This document shows positions 8,193-16,428 of a stretch of DNA of 64,000 bases, piece after piece. The DNA lies in assembly GCF_016916835.1 (NCBI RefSeq), contig NZ_JAFFIX010000005.1, positions 124,001-188,000 of the forward strand. The letters are read 5' to 3'. Position numbers and translations under genes: made by a program. The notes under the pieces are model-generated. The model did no database searches. It saw only the letters and a program-made list of their open reading frames with translations, and was not told where the DNA came from. This DNA is from Actinacidiphila bryophytorum. Its GTDB lineage: Bacteria > Actinomycetota > Actinomycetes > Streptomycetales > Streptomycetaceae. Within the stretch, counting starts at the first letter, position 1. Each line of letters opens with the position of its first letter.

Positions 8193-9358
8193 CCGACGGA
8201 CGCCTCCAGTTCGGCGTCGATCTTCGCCATCAGCCGCTCCTCCAGGTCGGTCAGGCCGATCTGCTGGACCAGCTCGCCGAAGAAGCCGCGGACGACCAGC
8301 CGGCGGGCGTCGTCGCCGCGGATGCCGCGGGACTGCAGGTAGAACAGCTGCTCGTCGTCGAAGCGGCCGGTCGCCGAGGCGTGACCCGCGCCGACGATCT
8401 CGCCGGTCTCGATCTCCAGGTTCGGCACCGAGTCGACCCGCGCGCCGTCGGTGAGGACGAGGTTGCGGTTCAGCTCGTAGGTGTCGGTGCCCTCGGCCGC
8501 GGCCCTGATGAGCACGTCGCCGATCCACACGGCGTGGGCGTCCTGGCCCTGCAGCGCGCCCTTGTAGGCGACGTTGGAGCGGCAGTGCGGGGTGTCGTGG
8601 TCGATGAAGAGCCGGTGCTCCTGGTGCTGGCCCTCGTCGGTGAAGTACAGCCCGTACAGCTCGGCCTCGCCGCCGGGTGCGCCGTAGACGACCCGCGGGT
8701 GCAGCCGGACCAGGTCGCCGCCGAAGGTGACGACGACGGACTTGAAGGTCGCGTCCCGGCCGACCAGCGCGGTGTGCTGGGCGGCGTGCACGGCGGTGTC
8801 GTCCCAGTCCTGCACGGAGACCACGGTGAGCTTGGCGCCGTCGCCGATCAGGTACTCGACGTTGGCGGCCATGGTGGTGTCACCGGTGTGGTCGATGACC
8901 ACGACGGCCTCGGCGAAGGCCCCGACCTCGACGACCTGGTGGCCGTAGACCGTGCCGCCCTCGCCGTGGACGGCGATCCTGACCGGCTCGGTCAGGATCG
9001 CGTCCTTGGGGATGCTGACGACCGAGGCCTTCTCGAAGGAGCTGTACGCCTGCGCCGCGACCCGGTCGACCGGCTTGCCCGCCCGGCCGACCCGGGGGTC
9101 GGTGCGGTCCACGGTCTGCACGGTCACGCCGTCGGGCGCGGTCACCTCGACCCGCAGGCCGCCGGTGGCCTCCGCGGTGCCGTCGTGCAGGCCGCGCAGC
9201 CGTTCCAGCGGAGTGAAGCGCCACTCCTCCTCGCGGCCGTGCGGCACCGGGAAGTCGGCCACGTCGTAGGACGGGGCGGCGCTGACCCGGGCGTCGGCGG
9301 GCTGCCCCACCGTGATGGCACCGTCCGTGGTGCTGCCCGCAGGAGTGTTGTCAGCCAT
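8189..9358 (-). CDS. sufD: Fe-S cluster assembly protein SufD
   Basis: A 389-residue SufD, partner of SufB in the scaffold. The N-terminal part contains PHGREEEWRFTPLERLRGL, the middle is a long beta-helix, and the C-terminal family signature reads GHASATGRFDDEQLFYLQSRG, where the conserved His lies, followed by ARRLVVRGFFGE. The ATG at 9358 (MADNTPAG) was chosen because family similarity begins shortly after; the much longer open frame upstream is the reverse-frame image of sufB. The 188-base gap after sufB contains an unusually AT-rich spot (CATATAAG on the minus strand), possibly a minor internal promoter. Confidence 0.95.
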   Translation of the reverse strand: MADNTPAGSTTDGAITVGQPADARVSAAPSYDVADFPVPHGREEEWRFTPLERLRGLHDGTAEATGGLRVEVTAPDGVTVQTVDRTDPRVGRAGKPVDRVAAQAYSSFEKASVVSIPKDAILTEPVRIAVHGEGGTVYGHQVVEVGAFAEAVVVIDHTGDTTMAANVEYLIGDGAKLTVVSVQDWDDTAVHAAQHTALVGRDATFKSVVVTFGGDLVRLHPRVVYGAPGGEAELYGLYFTDEGQHQEHRLFIDHDTPHCRSNVAYKGALQGQDAHAVWIGDVLIRAAAEGTDTYELNRNLVLTDGARVDSVPNLEIETGEIVGAGHASATGRFDDEQLFYLQSRGIRGDDARRLVVRGFFGELVQQIGLTDLEERLMAKIDAELEASVG

Positions 9359-9546
9359 GGCTAGTCGTACAGCTCGCTTTCTTATATGTTCGCTCGCCTC
9401 CGGCCGCTTTCCATCCGGTGTCGACAGTCGATCGTGCTCGGTCCCTCGTTCCTCGGGACCTCCGCGCGTTCTCCCTTTCGACACCGGCGCGGCCTTTGGC
9501 TCGCTCACCGGTGCAGCCGGGGGTGGTGGACGAGGGGGAAGGCCCG

Positions 9547-10968
9547 TCAGCCGACGGCGCCCTCCATCTGCAGCTCGATCAGCCGGTTCAGCTCCAGGGC
9601 GTACTCCATCGGCAGCTCCTTGGCGATCGGCTCGACGAAGCCGCGCACGATCATCGCCATGGCCTCGAACTCGGTCATGCCGCGGCTCATGAGGTAGAAG
9701 AGCTGGTCGTCGGAGACCTTGGAGACGGTCGCCTCGTGGCCCATGGACACGTCGTCCTCGCGGACGTCCACGTACGGGTAGGTGTCGGAGCGGGAGATCG
9801 TGTCGATCAGCAGCGCGTCGCACAGCACGTTCGACTTCGATCCGGCGGAGCCCTCGCCGATCTCGATCAGGCCGCGGTAGGAGGTGCGGCCGCCGGCCCG
9901 GGCCACCGACTTGGAGACGATGTTCGACGAGGTGTTCGGCGCCATGTGCACCATCTTGGCGCCGGCGTCCTGGTGCTGGCCCTCGCCGGCGAAGGCGATG
10001 GACAGCGTCTCGCCCTTGGCGTGCTCGCCCATCAGGTAGACGGCCGGGTACTTCATGGTGACCTTGGAGCCGATGTTGCCGTCGACCCACTCCATGGTGG
10101 CGCCCTCGTAGGCGACGGCGCGCTTGGTCACCAGGTTGTAGACGTTGTTCGACCAGTTCTGGATCGTCGTGTAGCGGCAGCGGCCGCCCTTCTTGACGAT
10201 GATCTCCACGACCGCGGAGTGCAGCGAGTCCGACTTGTAGATCGGCGCGGTGCAGCCCTCGACGTAGTGGACGTAGGCGTCCTCGTCGACGATGATCAGC
10301 GTCCGCTCGAACTGGCCCATGTTCTCGGTGTTGATCCGGAAGTAGGCCTGCAGCGGAATGTCGACGTGCACGCCCTTCGGCACGTAGATGAAGGACCCGC
10401 CGGACCACACGGCCGTGTTCAGCGAGGCGAACTTGTTGTCGCCCGCCGGGATGACCGTGCCGTAGTACTCCTGGAACAGCTCGGGGTGCTCGCGCAGCGC
10501 GGTGTCGGTGTCCAGGAAGATGACGCCCTGCTCCTCCAGGTCCTCGCGGATCTGGTGGTAGACGACCTCGGACTCGTACTGGGCCGCGACACCGGCGACC
10601 AGCCGCTGCTTCTCCGCCTCGGGGATGCCCAGCTTGTCGTAGGTGTTCTTGATGTCCTCCGGCAGGTCCTCCCAGGACTCGGCCTGCTTCTCGGTGGACC
10701 GCACGAAGTACTTGATGTTGTCGAAGTCGATACCGGACAGGTCCGAGCCCCAGGTCGGCATGGGCTTCTTGTCGAACAGCCGCAGACCCTTGAGCCGGAG
10801 CTTGAGCATCCACTCGGGCTCGGACTTCTTCGCGGAGATGTCACGGACGACGGCCTCGGACAGGCCGCGCTGTGCGGACGCGCCCGCGACGTCGGAGTCG
10901 GCCCAGCCGTACTCGTACGTGCCGATGCCTTCGAGCTCCGGGTGAGTGGTCTCCGTGGGAGCAGTCAT
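9547..10968 (-). CDS. sufB: Fe-S cluster assembly protein SufB
   Basis: A 473-residue main scaffold subunit on which new clusters are built. It shows [18 protein letters not shown] near the N-terminus, then [20 protein letters not shown], and the C-terminal [21 protein letters not shown], which is homologous to the SufD signature. No intein is present, unlike in mycobacterial SufB. The ATG at 10968 begins just as sufR ends (4-base ATGA overlap), so sufR-sufB are translationally coupled and probably form one transcript that includes the whole operon. Confidence 0.96.
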   Translation of the reverse strand: MTAPTETTHPELEGIGTYEYGWADSDVAGASAQRGLSEAVVRDISAKKSEPEWMLKLRLKGLRLFDKKPMPTWGSDLSGIDFDNIKYFVRSTEKQAESWEDLPEDIKNTYDKLGIPEAEKQRLVAGVAAQYESEVVYHQIREDLEEQGVIFLDTDTALREHPELFQEYYGTVIPAGDNKFASLNTAVWSGGSFIYVPKGVHVDIPLQAYFRINTENMGQFERTLIIVDEDAYVHYVEGCTAPIYKSDSLHSAVVEIIVKKGGRCRYTTIQNWSNNVYNLVTKRAVAYEGATMEWVDGNIGSKVTMKYPAVYLMGEHAKGETLSIAFAGEGQHQDAGAKMVHMAPNTSSNIVSKSVARAGGRTSYRGLIEIGEGSAGSKSNVLCDALLIDTISRSDTYPYVDVREDDVSMGHEATVSKVSDDQLFYLMSRGMTEFEAMAMIVRGFVEPIAKELPMEYALELNRLIELQMEGAVG

Positions 10969-11768
10969 GCGGGGTTCCTCCCGGACGTGCTGGCAGATGC
11001 CTGGTCGGTGGTCTGGGTCTGTGCGGGGTGCGGTGCGGGACGGTCGCCGCCGTCCGGGTCGGCCGGGTGCGGGGCCTGCGGCACGAAGGTGGTGCAGACG
11101 CCGTCGCCGTGCGCGATGGTGGCCAGCCGCTGGACGTGCGTCCCGAGCAGGCGGGAGAAGACCTCGGCCTCCGCCTCGCACAGTTCGGGGAACTGCTCGG
11201 CCGTGTGGGCGACCGGGCAGTGGTGCTGGCACAGCTGCTCCCCCGCCGGTCCCGGGGCGCTGCGGGTCGTTGCAGCGTACCCGTCGGCGGACAGCGCCCG
11301 GGCGAGTGCCCGGGTGCGGTCCTCGGGGGCCGCCGCGTCCACGATGGCACGGTAGCGCTCGGCCTGCGCAGCGACGCGGGCCCGGGCGAAGGCCGAGACG
11401 GCGGCCTGGCCGTCCTGGCCGCCTCCGGCGGACTCGGCGATCCAGCGCAGTGCGTCGGCGGCGAGTGCGTCGTAGGCCTGGTCGAAGGCGTCCCGGCCGC
11501 AGTCGGTCAGCGCGAAGACCTTTGCGGGTCTGCCGCGGCCGCGGTGGCCGTAGATCCGCTGGTCGCGAGCCTCGACGACATTGTCGGCCGCGAGTGCGTC
11601 CAGATGGCGGCGGACGGCGGCCTGGGTCAGGCCGAGCCGCTTGGCCAGGTCGGCGGCAGTGGAGGGTCCGTGGTCCAGGATGGACCGGGCGACCCGGTTG
11701 CGGGTGCGCCGCTCCCCGGTCGTCTGCTCCTCCGCCGCCCCCTGAGCGGCACCACCGACGTATTTCAC
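10965..11768 (-). CDS. sufR: Iron-sulfur-sensing transcriptional repressor SufR
   Basis: A 267-residue helix-turn-helix repressor heading the suf operon. A winged HTH ([20 protein letters not shown] and [13 protein letters not shown]) occupies residues 25-85. The C-terminal cysteines C180, C184 and C197 form C-x3-C-x12-C, the [4Fe-4S] ligand pattern reported for Streptomyces SufR. I chose GTG at 11768 because an upstream ATG at 11849 would put the operator inside the coding region and add an unconserved leader. The cluster-loaded form would repress sufR-sufT, and loss of the cluster under iron or oxidative stress would relieve repression; this comes from family knowledge. Confidence 0.9.
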   Translation of the reverse strand: MKYVGGAAQGAAEEQTTGERRTRNRVARSILDHGPSTAADLAKRLGLTQAAVRRHLDALAADNVVEARDQRIYGHRGRGRPAKVFALTDCGRDAFDQAYDALAADALRWIAESAGGGQDGQAAVSAFARARVAAQAERYRAIVDAAAPEDRTRALARALSADGYAATTRSAPGPAGEQLCQHHCPVAHTAEQFPELCEAEAEVFSRLLGTHVQRLATIAHGDGVCTTFVPQAPHPADPDGGDRPAPHPAQTQTTDQASASTSGRNPA

Positions 11769-11781
11769 AACCCCATTGTTG
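11768..11781. promoter_or_regulatory. SufR operator (CAAC-N6-GTTG)
   Basis: The 14-base palindrome CAAC-CCCATT-GTTG touches the sufR start codon. It exactly fits the CAAC-N6-GTTG motif I recall being described for the Streptomyces SufR repressor, and would give autoregulation of the whole suf operon. Confidence 0.75.
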
Positions 11782-11834
11782 CGTAATTCATCAAGGCCGG
11801 GCAAGCCGCTCCGGTTCCGGTGACGGTGTGCTGC

Positions 11835-11853
11835 ATCACTTAGGGTCACCTAA
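11835..11853. promoter_or_regulatory. Iron-box-like (DmdR/IdeR/DtxR) site upstream of the ABC exporter
   Basis: The sequence TTAGGGTCACCTAA at 11840-11853 matches 13 of the last 14 bases of the classical Streptomyces iron box TTAGGTTAGGCTCACCTAA, but the outer left half is poor, giving 14 of 19 overall. It sits around -38 to -56 of the putative leaderless start of the ABC genes. Confidence 0.4.
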
Positions 11854-11877
11854 TTCCCGCGGGGTTCCCGGCGTCCC

Positions 11878-11883
11878 TAGACT
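11878..11883 (+). promoter_or_regulatory. Candidate -10 element for leaderless ABC-transporter transcript
   Basis: TAGACT lies exactly 7 bases before the ATG at 11891. No Shine-Dalgarno sequence is visible, so a leaderless mRNA is likely. Confidence 0.55.
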
Positions 11884-11890
11884 CATCCGC

Positions 11891-12817
11891 ATGCGAAACG
11901 AGCCCGCGGTCGAGGTGACCGGTCTGGTCAAGCGGTACGGGACCATGACCGCCGTCGACGGCCTCGACCTGGCGGTGCCGCAGGGCAGCGTCACCGCGGT
12001 GCTCGGCCCGAACGGCGCAGGCAAGACCAGCACCGTCGAGGTCTGCGAGGGCTACCGGCGCCCCGACGCCGGCACCGTACGGGTGCTCGGCCTCGACCCG
12101 GTCACCCAGGGCGCGGCCCTGCGGCCCAGGATCGGCGTGATGCTGCAGTCCGGCGGGGTCTACCCGGGCGCGCGCGCAGAGGAGATGCTGCGGCACACCG
12201 CGGCCCTGCACGCCCACCCCATCGACCCGGCGCTGCTGATCGAACGCCTGGGCCTGGAGTCCTGCGGCCGTACGGCCTACCGGCGGCTGTCCGGCGGCCA
12301 GCAGCAGCGGCTCGCGCTGGCGATGGCCGTGGTCGGCCGCCCCGAACTGGTCTTCCTCGACGAGCCCACCGCGGGCCTCGACCCGCAGGCCAGGCACGCC
12401 ACCTGGGACCTGGTGCGCGAGCTGCGCGCCGACGGCGCCACCGTGGTGCTGACCACGCACTTCATGGACGAGGCCGAGCAGCTCGCCGACCAGGTGGTGA
12501 TCATCGACGGCGGCCGGTCCATCGCCGCCGGCACCCCCGAGGAGCTGTGCCGCGGCGGCGCCGAGGGCACCCTGCGCTTCTCCGGCCGCCCCGGGCTCGA
12601 CCTGGCCTCGCTGCTCAAGGCGCTGCCCGCGGACAGCGCCGCCGCGGAACTGAGCCCGGGCAGCTACCGCATCGAGGGCAAGGTCGACCCGCAGCTGCTG
12701 GCCACCGTCACCTCCTGGTGCGCCCAGCACGGTGTCATGCCCGACCGGCTCGCCGTCGAACGCCGCACCCTGGAGGACGTCTTCTTGGAACTGACCGGCA
12801 GGGAGCTGCGCCGATGA
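11891..12817 (+). CDS. ABC transporter ATP-binding protein (ABC-2/drug export type)
   Basis: A 308-residue ATPase with Walker A GPNGAGKTS, signature LSGGQQQR and Walker B LVFLDEPTAGLD, followed by a roughly 90-residue C-terminal extension typical of DrrA/YadG-type exporters. It overlaps its permease by 4 bases (ATGA), making a two-gene exporter. The substrate is not evident. The gene is divergent from sufR, and the shared gap holds an iron-box-like site, hinting at iron-responsive control. The ATG at 11891 gives the canonical N-terminus VEVTGLVKRYG; the frame is open further upstream, but that is antisense to sufR. Confidence 0.92.
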   Translation: MRNEPAVEVTGLVKRYGTMTAVDGLDLAVPQGSVTAVLGPNGAGKTSTVEVCEGYRRPDAGTVRVLGLDPVTQGAALRPRIGVMLQSGGVYPGARAEEMLRHTAALHAHPIDPALLIERLGLESCGRTAYRRLSGGQQQRLALAMAVVGRPELVFLDEPTAGLDPQARHATWDLVRELRADGATVVLTTHFMDEAEQLADQVVIIDGGRSIAAGTPEELCRGGAEGTLRFSGRPGLDLASLLKALPADSAAAELSPGSYRIEGKVDPQLLATVTSWCAQHGVMPDRLAVERRTLEDVFLELTGRELRR

Positions 12818-13617
12818 CCGCCACCACCAGCACGCCCGCGGGGACGGCGTACGCGGCCGGGTCCTTCGCCCCCGCGCCGGGCGCCGCCCGCACCACCGCG
12901 ATGATCCGCGCGCAGGCGGTGCTGGAGACCAGGATGCTGCTGCGCAACGGTGAGCAGCTGCTGCTGACCGTGGTGATCCCCGCGCTGCTGCTGGTGCTCT
13001 TCAGCGGCGTCGACATCGTCGACACCGGCGCGGGCAAGTCCGTCGACTTCCTGGCCCCCGGCGTGCTGGCCCTCGCGGTGCTGTCCACCGCCTTCACCGG
13101 GCAGGCCATCGCGACCGGCTTCGAGCGCCGCTACGGGGTGCTCAAGCGGCTCGGCGCCTCGCCCCTGCCGCGCTGGGCGCTGCTGACCGCGAAGACCTGC
13201 TCGGTGCTGGTCACCGAGCTGCTGCAGGTCGCGCTGCTGACGGTGATCGCCTTCGCCATGGGCTGGTCGCCGCACGGCAACCCGCTGACCGTGCTGGTCC
13301 TGCTGCTGCTCGGCACCGCCGCCTTCTCCGGGCTCGGGCTGCTGATGGCGGGCACCCTCAAGGCTGAGGCGACGCTGGCCGCCGCCAACCTGGTCTTCCT
13401 GCTGCTGCTGGTCGGCGGCGGGGTCGTCGTGCCGATGGACAAGTTCCCCGGCGGGGTGCGCTCGGTGCTGGAGCTGCTGCCGGTCTCCGCGCTGTCCGAC
13501 GGCCTGCGGGACGTGCTCCAGCACGGCGCCGCGACGCCCTGGGGAGACCTGGGCATCCTCGCGGTGTGGGCGGCCGTCGGGCTGGCGCTCGCGGGCCGCT
13601 TCTTCCGCTGGGAGTAG
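12814..13617 (+). CDS. ABC-2 type transporter permease
   Basis: A 267-residue membrane partner of the preceding ATPase. About six hydrophobic segments are visible (for example LLLTVVIPALLLVLFSGVDI, VLVTELLQVALLTVIAFAMG, LTVLVLLLLGTAAFSGLGLL and LVFLLLLVGGGVVVPM). The loop with FERRYGVLKRLGASPLPR is characteristic of ABC-2 permeases such as those of the DrrB/YadH group. The ATG overlaps the upstream stop, so the two are translationally coupled. Transport direction is inferred to be export; the substrate is unknown. Confidence 0.92.
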   Translation: MTATTSTPAGTAYAAGSFAPAPGAARTTAMIRAQAVLETRMLLRNGEQLLLTVVIPALLLVLFSGVDIVDTGAGKSVDFLAPGVLALAVLSTAFTGQAIATGFERRYGVLKRLGASPLPRWALLTAKTCSVLVTELLQVALLTVIAFAMGWSPHGNPLTVLVLLLLGTAAFSGLGLLMAGTLKAEATLAAANLVFLLLLVGGGVVVPMDKFPGGVRSVLELLPVSALSDGLRDVLQHGAATPWGDLGILAVWAAVGLALAGRFFRWE

Positions 13618-13681
13618 TCCGCAGGGGCGGAGCGCCGCCGCGGCGGGCACCCCTCGTGAAAACACGCACAAGGGCGGCGCC

Positions 13682-13687
13682 TACCAT
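13682..13687 (+). promoter_or_regulatory. Candidate -10 element for leaderless ctaA transcript
   Basis: TACCAT lies 6 bases ahead of the GTG at 13694. No ribosome-binding site is visible between them. Confidence 0.4.
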
Positions 13688-13693
13688 GTCCCC

Positions 13694-14758
13694 GTGCCAA
13701 AGCTCCCCGAAATCGCGCGAAACCCGCTCGCCTGGATCGCGGCCCGGTGGACGCCGGACCCCGTGACGGTGCGCCGGGCGGCGCTGGCCGCGCTGGCGAT
13801 GTCGGTGGTCATCGTGATCACCGGCGGCGCGGTCCGGCTGACCGCCTCGGGCCTGGGCTGCCCCACCTGGCCGACGTGCAGCGGCGACAGCCTGCTCGGC
13901 ACCCGCGAGATGGGCATCCACCACGCCATCGAGATCAGCAACCGCATGCTGACGTACGTGCTGTGCGCCGCGGTCGGCTGGGCGATCATCGCGATCCGGT
14001 CCATGGAGCCGCGCCGCACGGGGCTGTACCGGCTGGCCTGGGCGCAGTTCTGGGTCGTGGTGGGCAACGCGGTGTGGGGCGGCCTGACCGTGCTCACCAA
14101 GCTCAACCCATACGTCGTCTCGCTGCACTTCCTGCTCTCCGCCGCGCTCATCACGGTGGCCGTGCTGACCTGGCAGCGGATCGGCGAGGGCGACGCCTCG
14201 CCCCGTCCGCTGGTCGGCAAGCCGGTACGCCAGCTCGGCCAGCTGCTGGCCGCGGCGGCCGCGGTGCTGATCGTGGTGGGCACCCTGGTCACCGGCGCGG
14301 GTCCGCACCCGGGCGACTCCAGCGGCACGTACAAGGTGCAGCGCATCGAGGTCGACTGGCGCACCATCGCCCAGCTGCACGCCGACTTCGCGTGGGTGGT
14401 GGTCGGGCTGACCGTCGCCCTGTGGTTCGTGCTGCGGGCGGTGGACGCGCCGCCCGGACCGCAGCGCAGGTCGGCCGAGCTGTTCGGGGTGCTGATGGGC
14501 CAGGGCGTCATCGGGTACGTCCAGTACTTCACGCACCTGCCCGCGGTCCTGGTGGACCTGCACATGTTCGGCGCCTGCCTGGTGTGGATCGCGACGCTTC
14601 GGGTGCTGCTGTCCTTCCGGGAGCGGCCCGCGGCCGAGCCCGGCGCCTTGTCAGCGGCCCTGCCGCAGCCCGTCGCAGTCGCCGGCCGGGAGCCGGTAGA
14701 CGCGGCGGGCGTTCCCCTCGCCGACCAGGGCGGCGACCCGCTGCCCGTCCGCCGCTGA
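13694..14758 (+). CDS. ctaA: Heme A synthase (COX15/CtaA family)
   Basis: Converts heme O to heme A for aa3-type cytochrome c oxidase, in the membrane. The 354-residue protein has about eight transmembrane helices in two similar halves. The extracytoplasmic cysteine pair GCPTWPTC and conserved histidines in IHHAIEISNR, SLHFLLS, QLHADFAW and DLHMFGA (heme ligands) are visible. The 50 C-terminal residues after LLSFRERP are hydrophilic and overlap by 108 bases the 3' end of the convergent amidohydrolase gene. It works with CtaB, encoded 2.6 kb downstream on the other strand. Confidence 0.93.
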   Translation: MPKLPEIARNPLAWIAARWTPDPVTVRRAALAALAMSVVIVITGGAVRLTASGLGCPTWPTCSGDSLLGTREMGIHHAIEISNRMLTYVLCAAVGWAIIAIRSMEPRRTGLYRLAWAQFWVVVGNAVWGGLTVLTKLNPYVVSLHFLLSAALITVAVLTWQRIGEGDASPRPLVGKPVRQLGQLLAAAAAVLIVVGTLVTGAGPHPGDSSGTYKVQRIEVDWRTIAQLHADFAWVVVGLTVALWFVLRAVDAPPGPQRRSAELFGVLMGQGVIGYVQYFTHLPAVLVDLHMFGACLVWIATLRVLLSFRERPAAEPGALSAALPQPVAVAGREPVDAAGVPLADQGGDPLPVRR

Positions 14759-15733
14759 CCACTCCCCCGCCGCGACCCGCTCGGCGACCAGCCGGTCCAG
14801 CGCGCCGCTGAAGGCGCGCGCACCGGTCACGTACAGCTCGGGCAGGCCGACCGCGCTCCCCGCGTACAGCACCTTGCCGAAGGGTGCGCGGGACAAGGCC
14901 GCGGACGGGTCGGTGCCGACCGCCACGTTGACGTGCGGGAGGTCCGCGGCAAGCCGGGCCGCGGCGCTCTCGTGCGCCTTGCCCGGCAGCAGCACCACGT
15001 CGCTGCCCGCGCCCTCGATGGCCCGCAGGAAGCCCTCGGCCGCCGCAGGACCCGGGCCGTCCTGCCGGTAGCGCAGCACCAGCGGAAGCCCCGCGGCCAC
15101 CCCGTGCCACACCAGGTGCCGCAGCAGCACCGGGTCCGCGGGCCGCTCCCCGACCCGCCGCACGCCCAGCCAGTACGCGGCCGCCGCCCGCACCTGGCTC
15201 GGCCCCGGCGGTCCGTGTGCCGGGGCGGAACCGAACGACGGCGGCTCGGCGGCGCAGGAGAAGCCGACCGCGCTCAGGGCGGCGCCGTGCACCGACTCCG
15301 CGAGATTGGCCAGAAATCCGTCCACCGTGCCCGAGGTGTCGGCCACCTGCTGGGCCAGCGGCTCCAGCCGGACGATCTCGTACGCGGGCGCGCCGCCCGC
15401 CGCGCCCAGCTCCTTGGGCGGGGTCAGGTCACCCGGCTCACCGGTGTCGACCAGGTAGGCGCGGATGCCGGTGCCGCGCAGCAGCAGCCGGGCCGCCTCG
15501 TACGCCCCCAGCTCCCGGCGGCGGGCCAGGTAGCGGGCCGGGGAGCAGTGCGGTTCGAGGCCCAGCAGGGGCGGGCACCAGCGGCGTACGGCAAATCCTG
15601 CGGGGCTGTCGAAGAGCGTCGTACGGGGCGCCGCCGCGCCCGGCAGCCGCGCCTCGAAGGCGCCGATGCCCAGGTCTCCGGGGAGCACCCCGTGGCAGTA
15701 CGCGTCCACCAGGTGTCCCCGCGCCCCGGCCAT
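14651..15733 (-). CDS. Amidohydrolase-family protein (FluG-like, amidohydrolase 2)
   Basis: A 360-residue protein resembling the amidohydrolase 2 superfamily of TIM-barrel metal hydrolases. The N-terminus VDAYCHGVLPGD corresponds to the first metal-binding strand, where canonical members read DxHxH; here the first His is Tyr, so metal binding may differ. Later barrel elements include LPLVLRYRQDG, VVLLPGKAHESAAARLAADLPHVNVAVG, and FGKVLYAGSAVGLPELYVTGA in the place of the usual catalytic-Asp strand. It is conserved next to the cta genes in Streptomyces, but no substrate is known. Its 3' end overlaps ctaA. Confidence 0.72.
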   Translation of the reverse strand: MAGARGHLVDAYCHGVLPGDLGIGAFEARLPGAAAPRTTLFDSPAGFAVRRWCPPLLGLEPHCSPARYLARRRELGAYEAARLLLRGTGIRAYLVDTGEPGDLTPPKELGAAGGAPAYEIVRLEPLAQQVADTSGTVDGFLANLAESVHGAALSAVGFSCAAEPPSFGSAPAHGPPGPSQVRAAAAYWLGVRRVGERPADPVLLRHLVWHGVAAGLPLVLRYRQDGPGPAAAEGFLRAIEGAGSDVVLLPGKAHESAAARLAADLPHVNVAVGTDPSAALSRAPFGKVLYAGSAVGLPELYVTGARAFSGALDRLVAERVAAGEWSAADGQRVAALVGEGNARRVYRLPAGDCDGLRQGR

Positions 15734-15798
15734 CCGCCGCCCCTATGCCCTCTGCGTCCGTCACGACCCTGCCATGGTCCTAACGGTGCGGGGCGGCG

Positions 15799-16116
15799 TC
15801 AGGTGTTGGGCCTGCCGCCGATCTGGATTCCGGCCATCCGGTGCCACTCGTAGCGGCCGGTGCGCATGCGGGCGGCGATGTCGCCGCCCAGCTCGTCGTG
15901 GACCGTCACGTCCGCGGCGCGGACTGCCGCCCGGGCCTGCTCGTACGTCGGCGCGACCACGTCACCCCACTCGCCGTCCTGGCCGACCAGCACGACCCGC
16001 GCTCCGCGCCGGCCCAGGTACTCGACGCCGGCGTCGGCCCCACCGTGCTTCTTCGCGAACGCGTTCATCTGCCGGGCGAGCCGCCCGACCCGCCGCTCAA
16101 CCTTCGTTTCTGCCAT
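15799..16116 (-). CDS. Small conserved actinobacterial protein of unknown function
   Basis: A 105-residue, basic, soluble protein without signal peptide or membrane segment. The N-terminus KVERRVGRLARQMNAFAKKHGG is likely helical, followed by an alternating segment VEYLGRRGARVVLVGQDGEWGDVVAP and another helix. The codon usage is typical and the start ATG at 16116 is clear, so I consider it real. I do not recognise a named domain. It lies downstream of ctaB, separated from it by repeat copy B, so it probably has its own promoter or read-through. Confidence 0.7.
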   Translation of the reverse strand: MAETKVERRVGRLARQMNAFAKKHGGADAGVEYLGRRGARVVLVGQDGEWGDVVAPTYEQARAAVRAADVTVHDELGGDIAARMRTGRYEWHRMAGIQIGGRPNT

Positions 16117-16158
16117 GGGGGCATGCTACCCGCGGGTAGCGTTCGGGGCAGCACCCCA

Positions 16159-16416
16159 GGGGCGCGGGGAACTGCGCGACAAGCCCCCACCAGGGCGGGG
16201 GTCGTCACCGTCCCGAGGGGGCTGTTCGGTTCGTGCCGGACCACCGGCCGCGAGCGAAGCGAGATGGGGGCACCCCCAGGCAGAGCCCTGGGGGAGGGCT
16301 GGTCGCGCCGTTCCCCGCGCCCCTGTGTGCTCGGCCCCGCCGCACAGGCGCGCGCCCACGCGGCGCCAGCCGCAGATCAGATACAGCCCCGCGCCCCTGA
16401 TGGCTCGGCCCCGCCG
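16159..16416. repeat. Dispersed intergenic repeat, copy B
   Basis: This fills the gap between ctaB and the small conserved gene. The core is 16159-16323 (165 bp), bounded by GGGGCGCGGGGAACTGCGCG on the left and an imperfect inverse copy, CGCGCCGTTCCCCGCGCCCC, on the right. The interior is the reverse complement of copies A and D. A further module with GATGGCTCGGCCCCGCCG extends to 16416, 12 bases from the ctaB stop codon, so a folded transcript could act as the ctaB terminator. Confidence 0.85.
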
Positions 16417-16428
16417 AAAGGGCACCCG

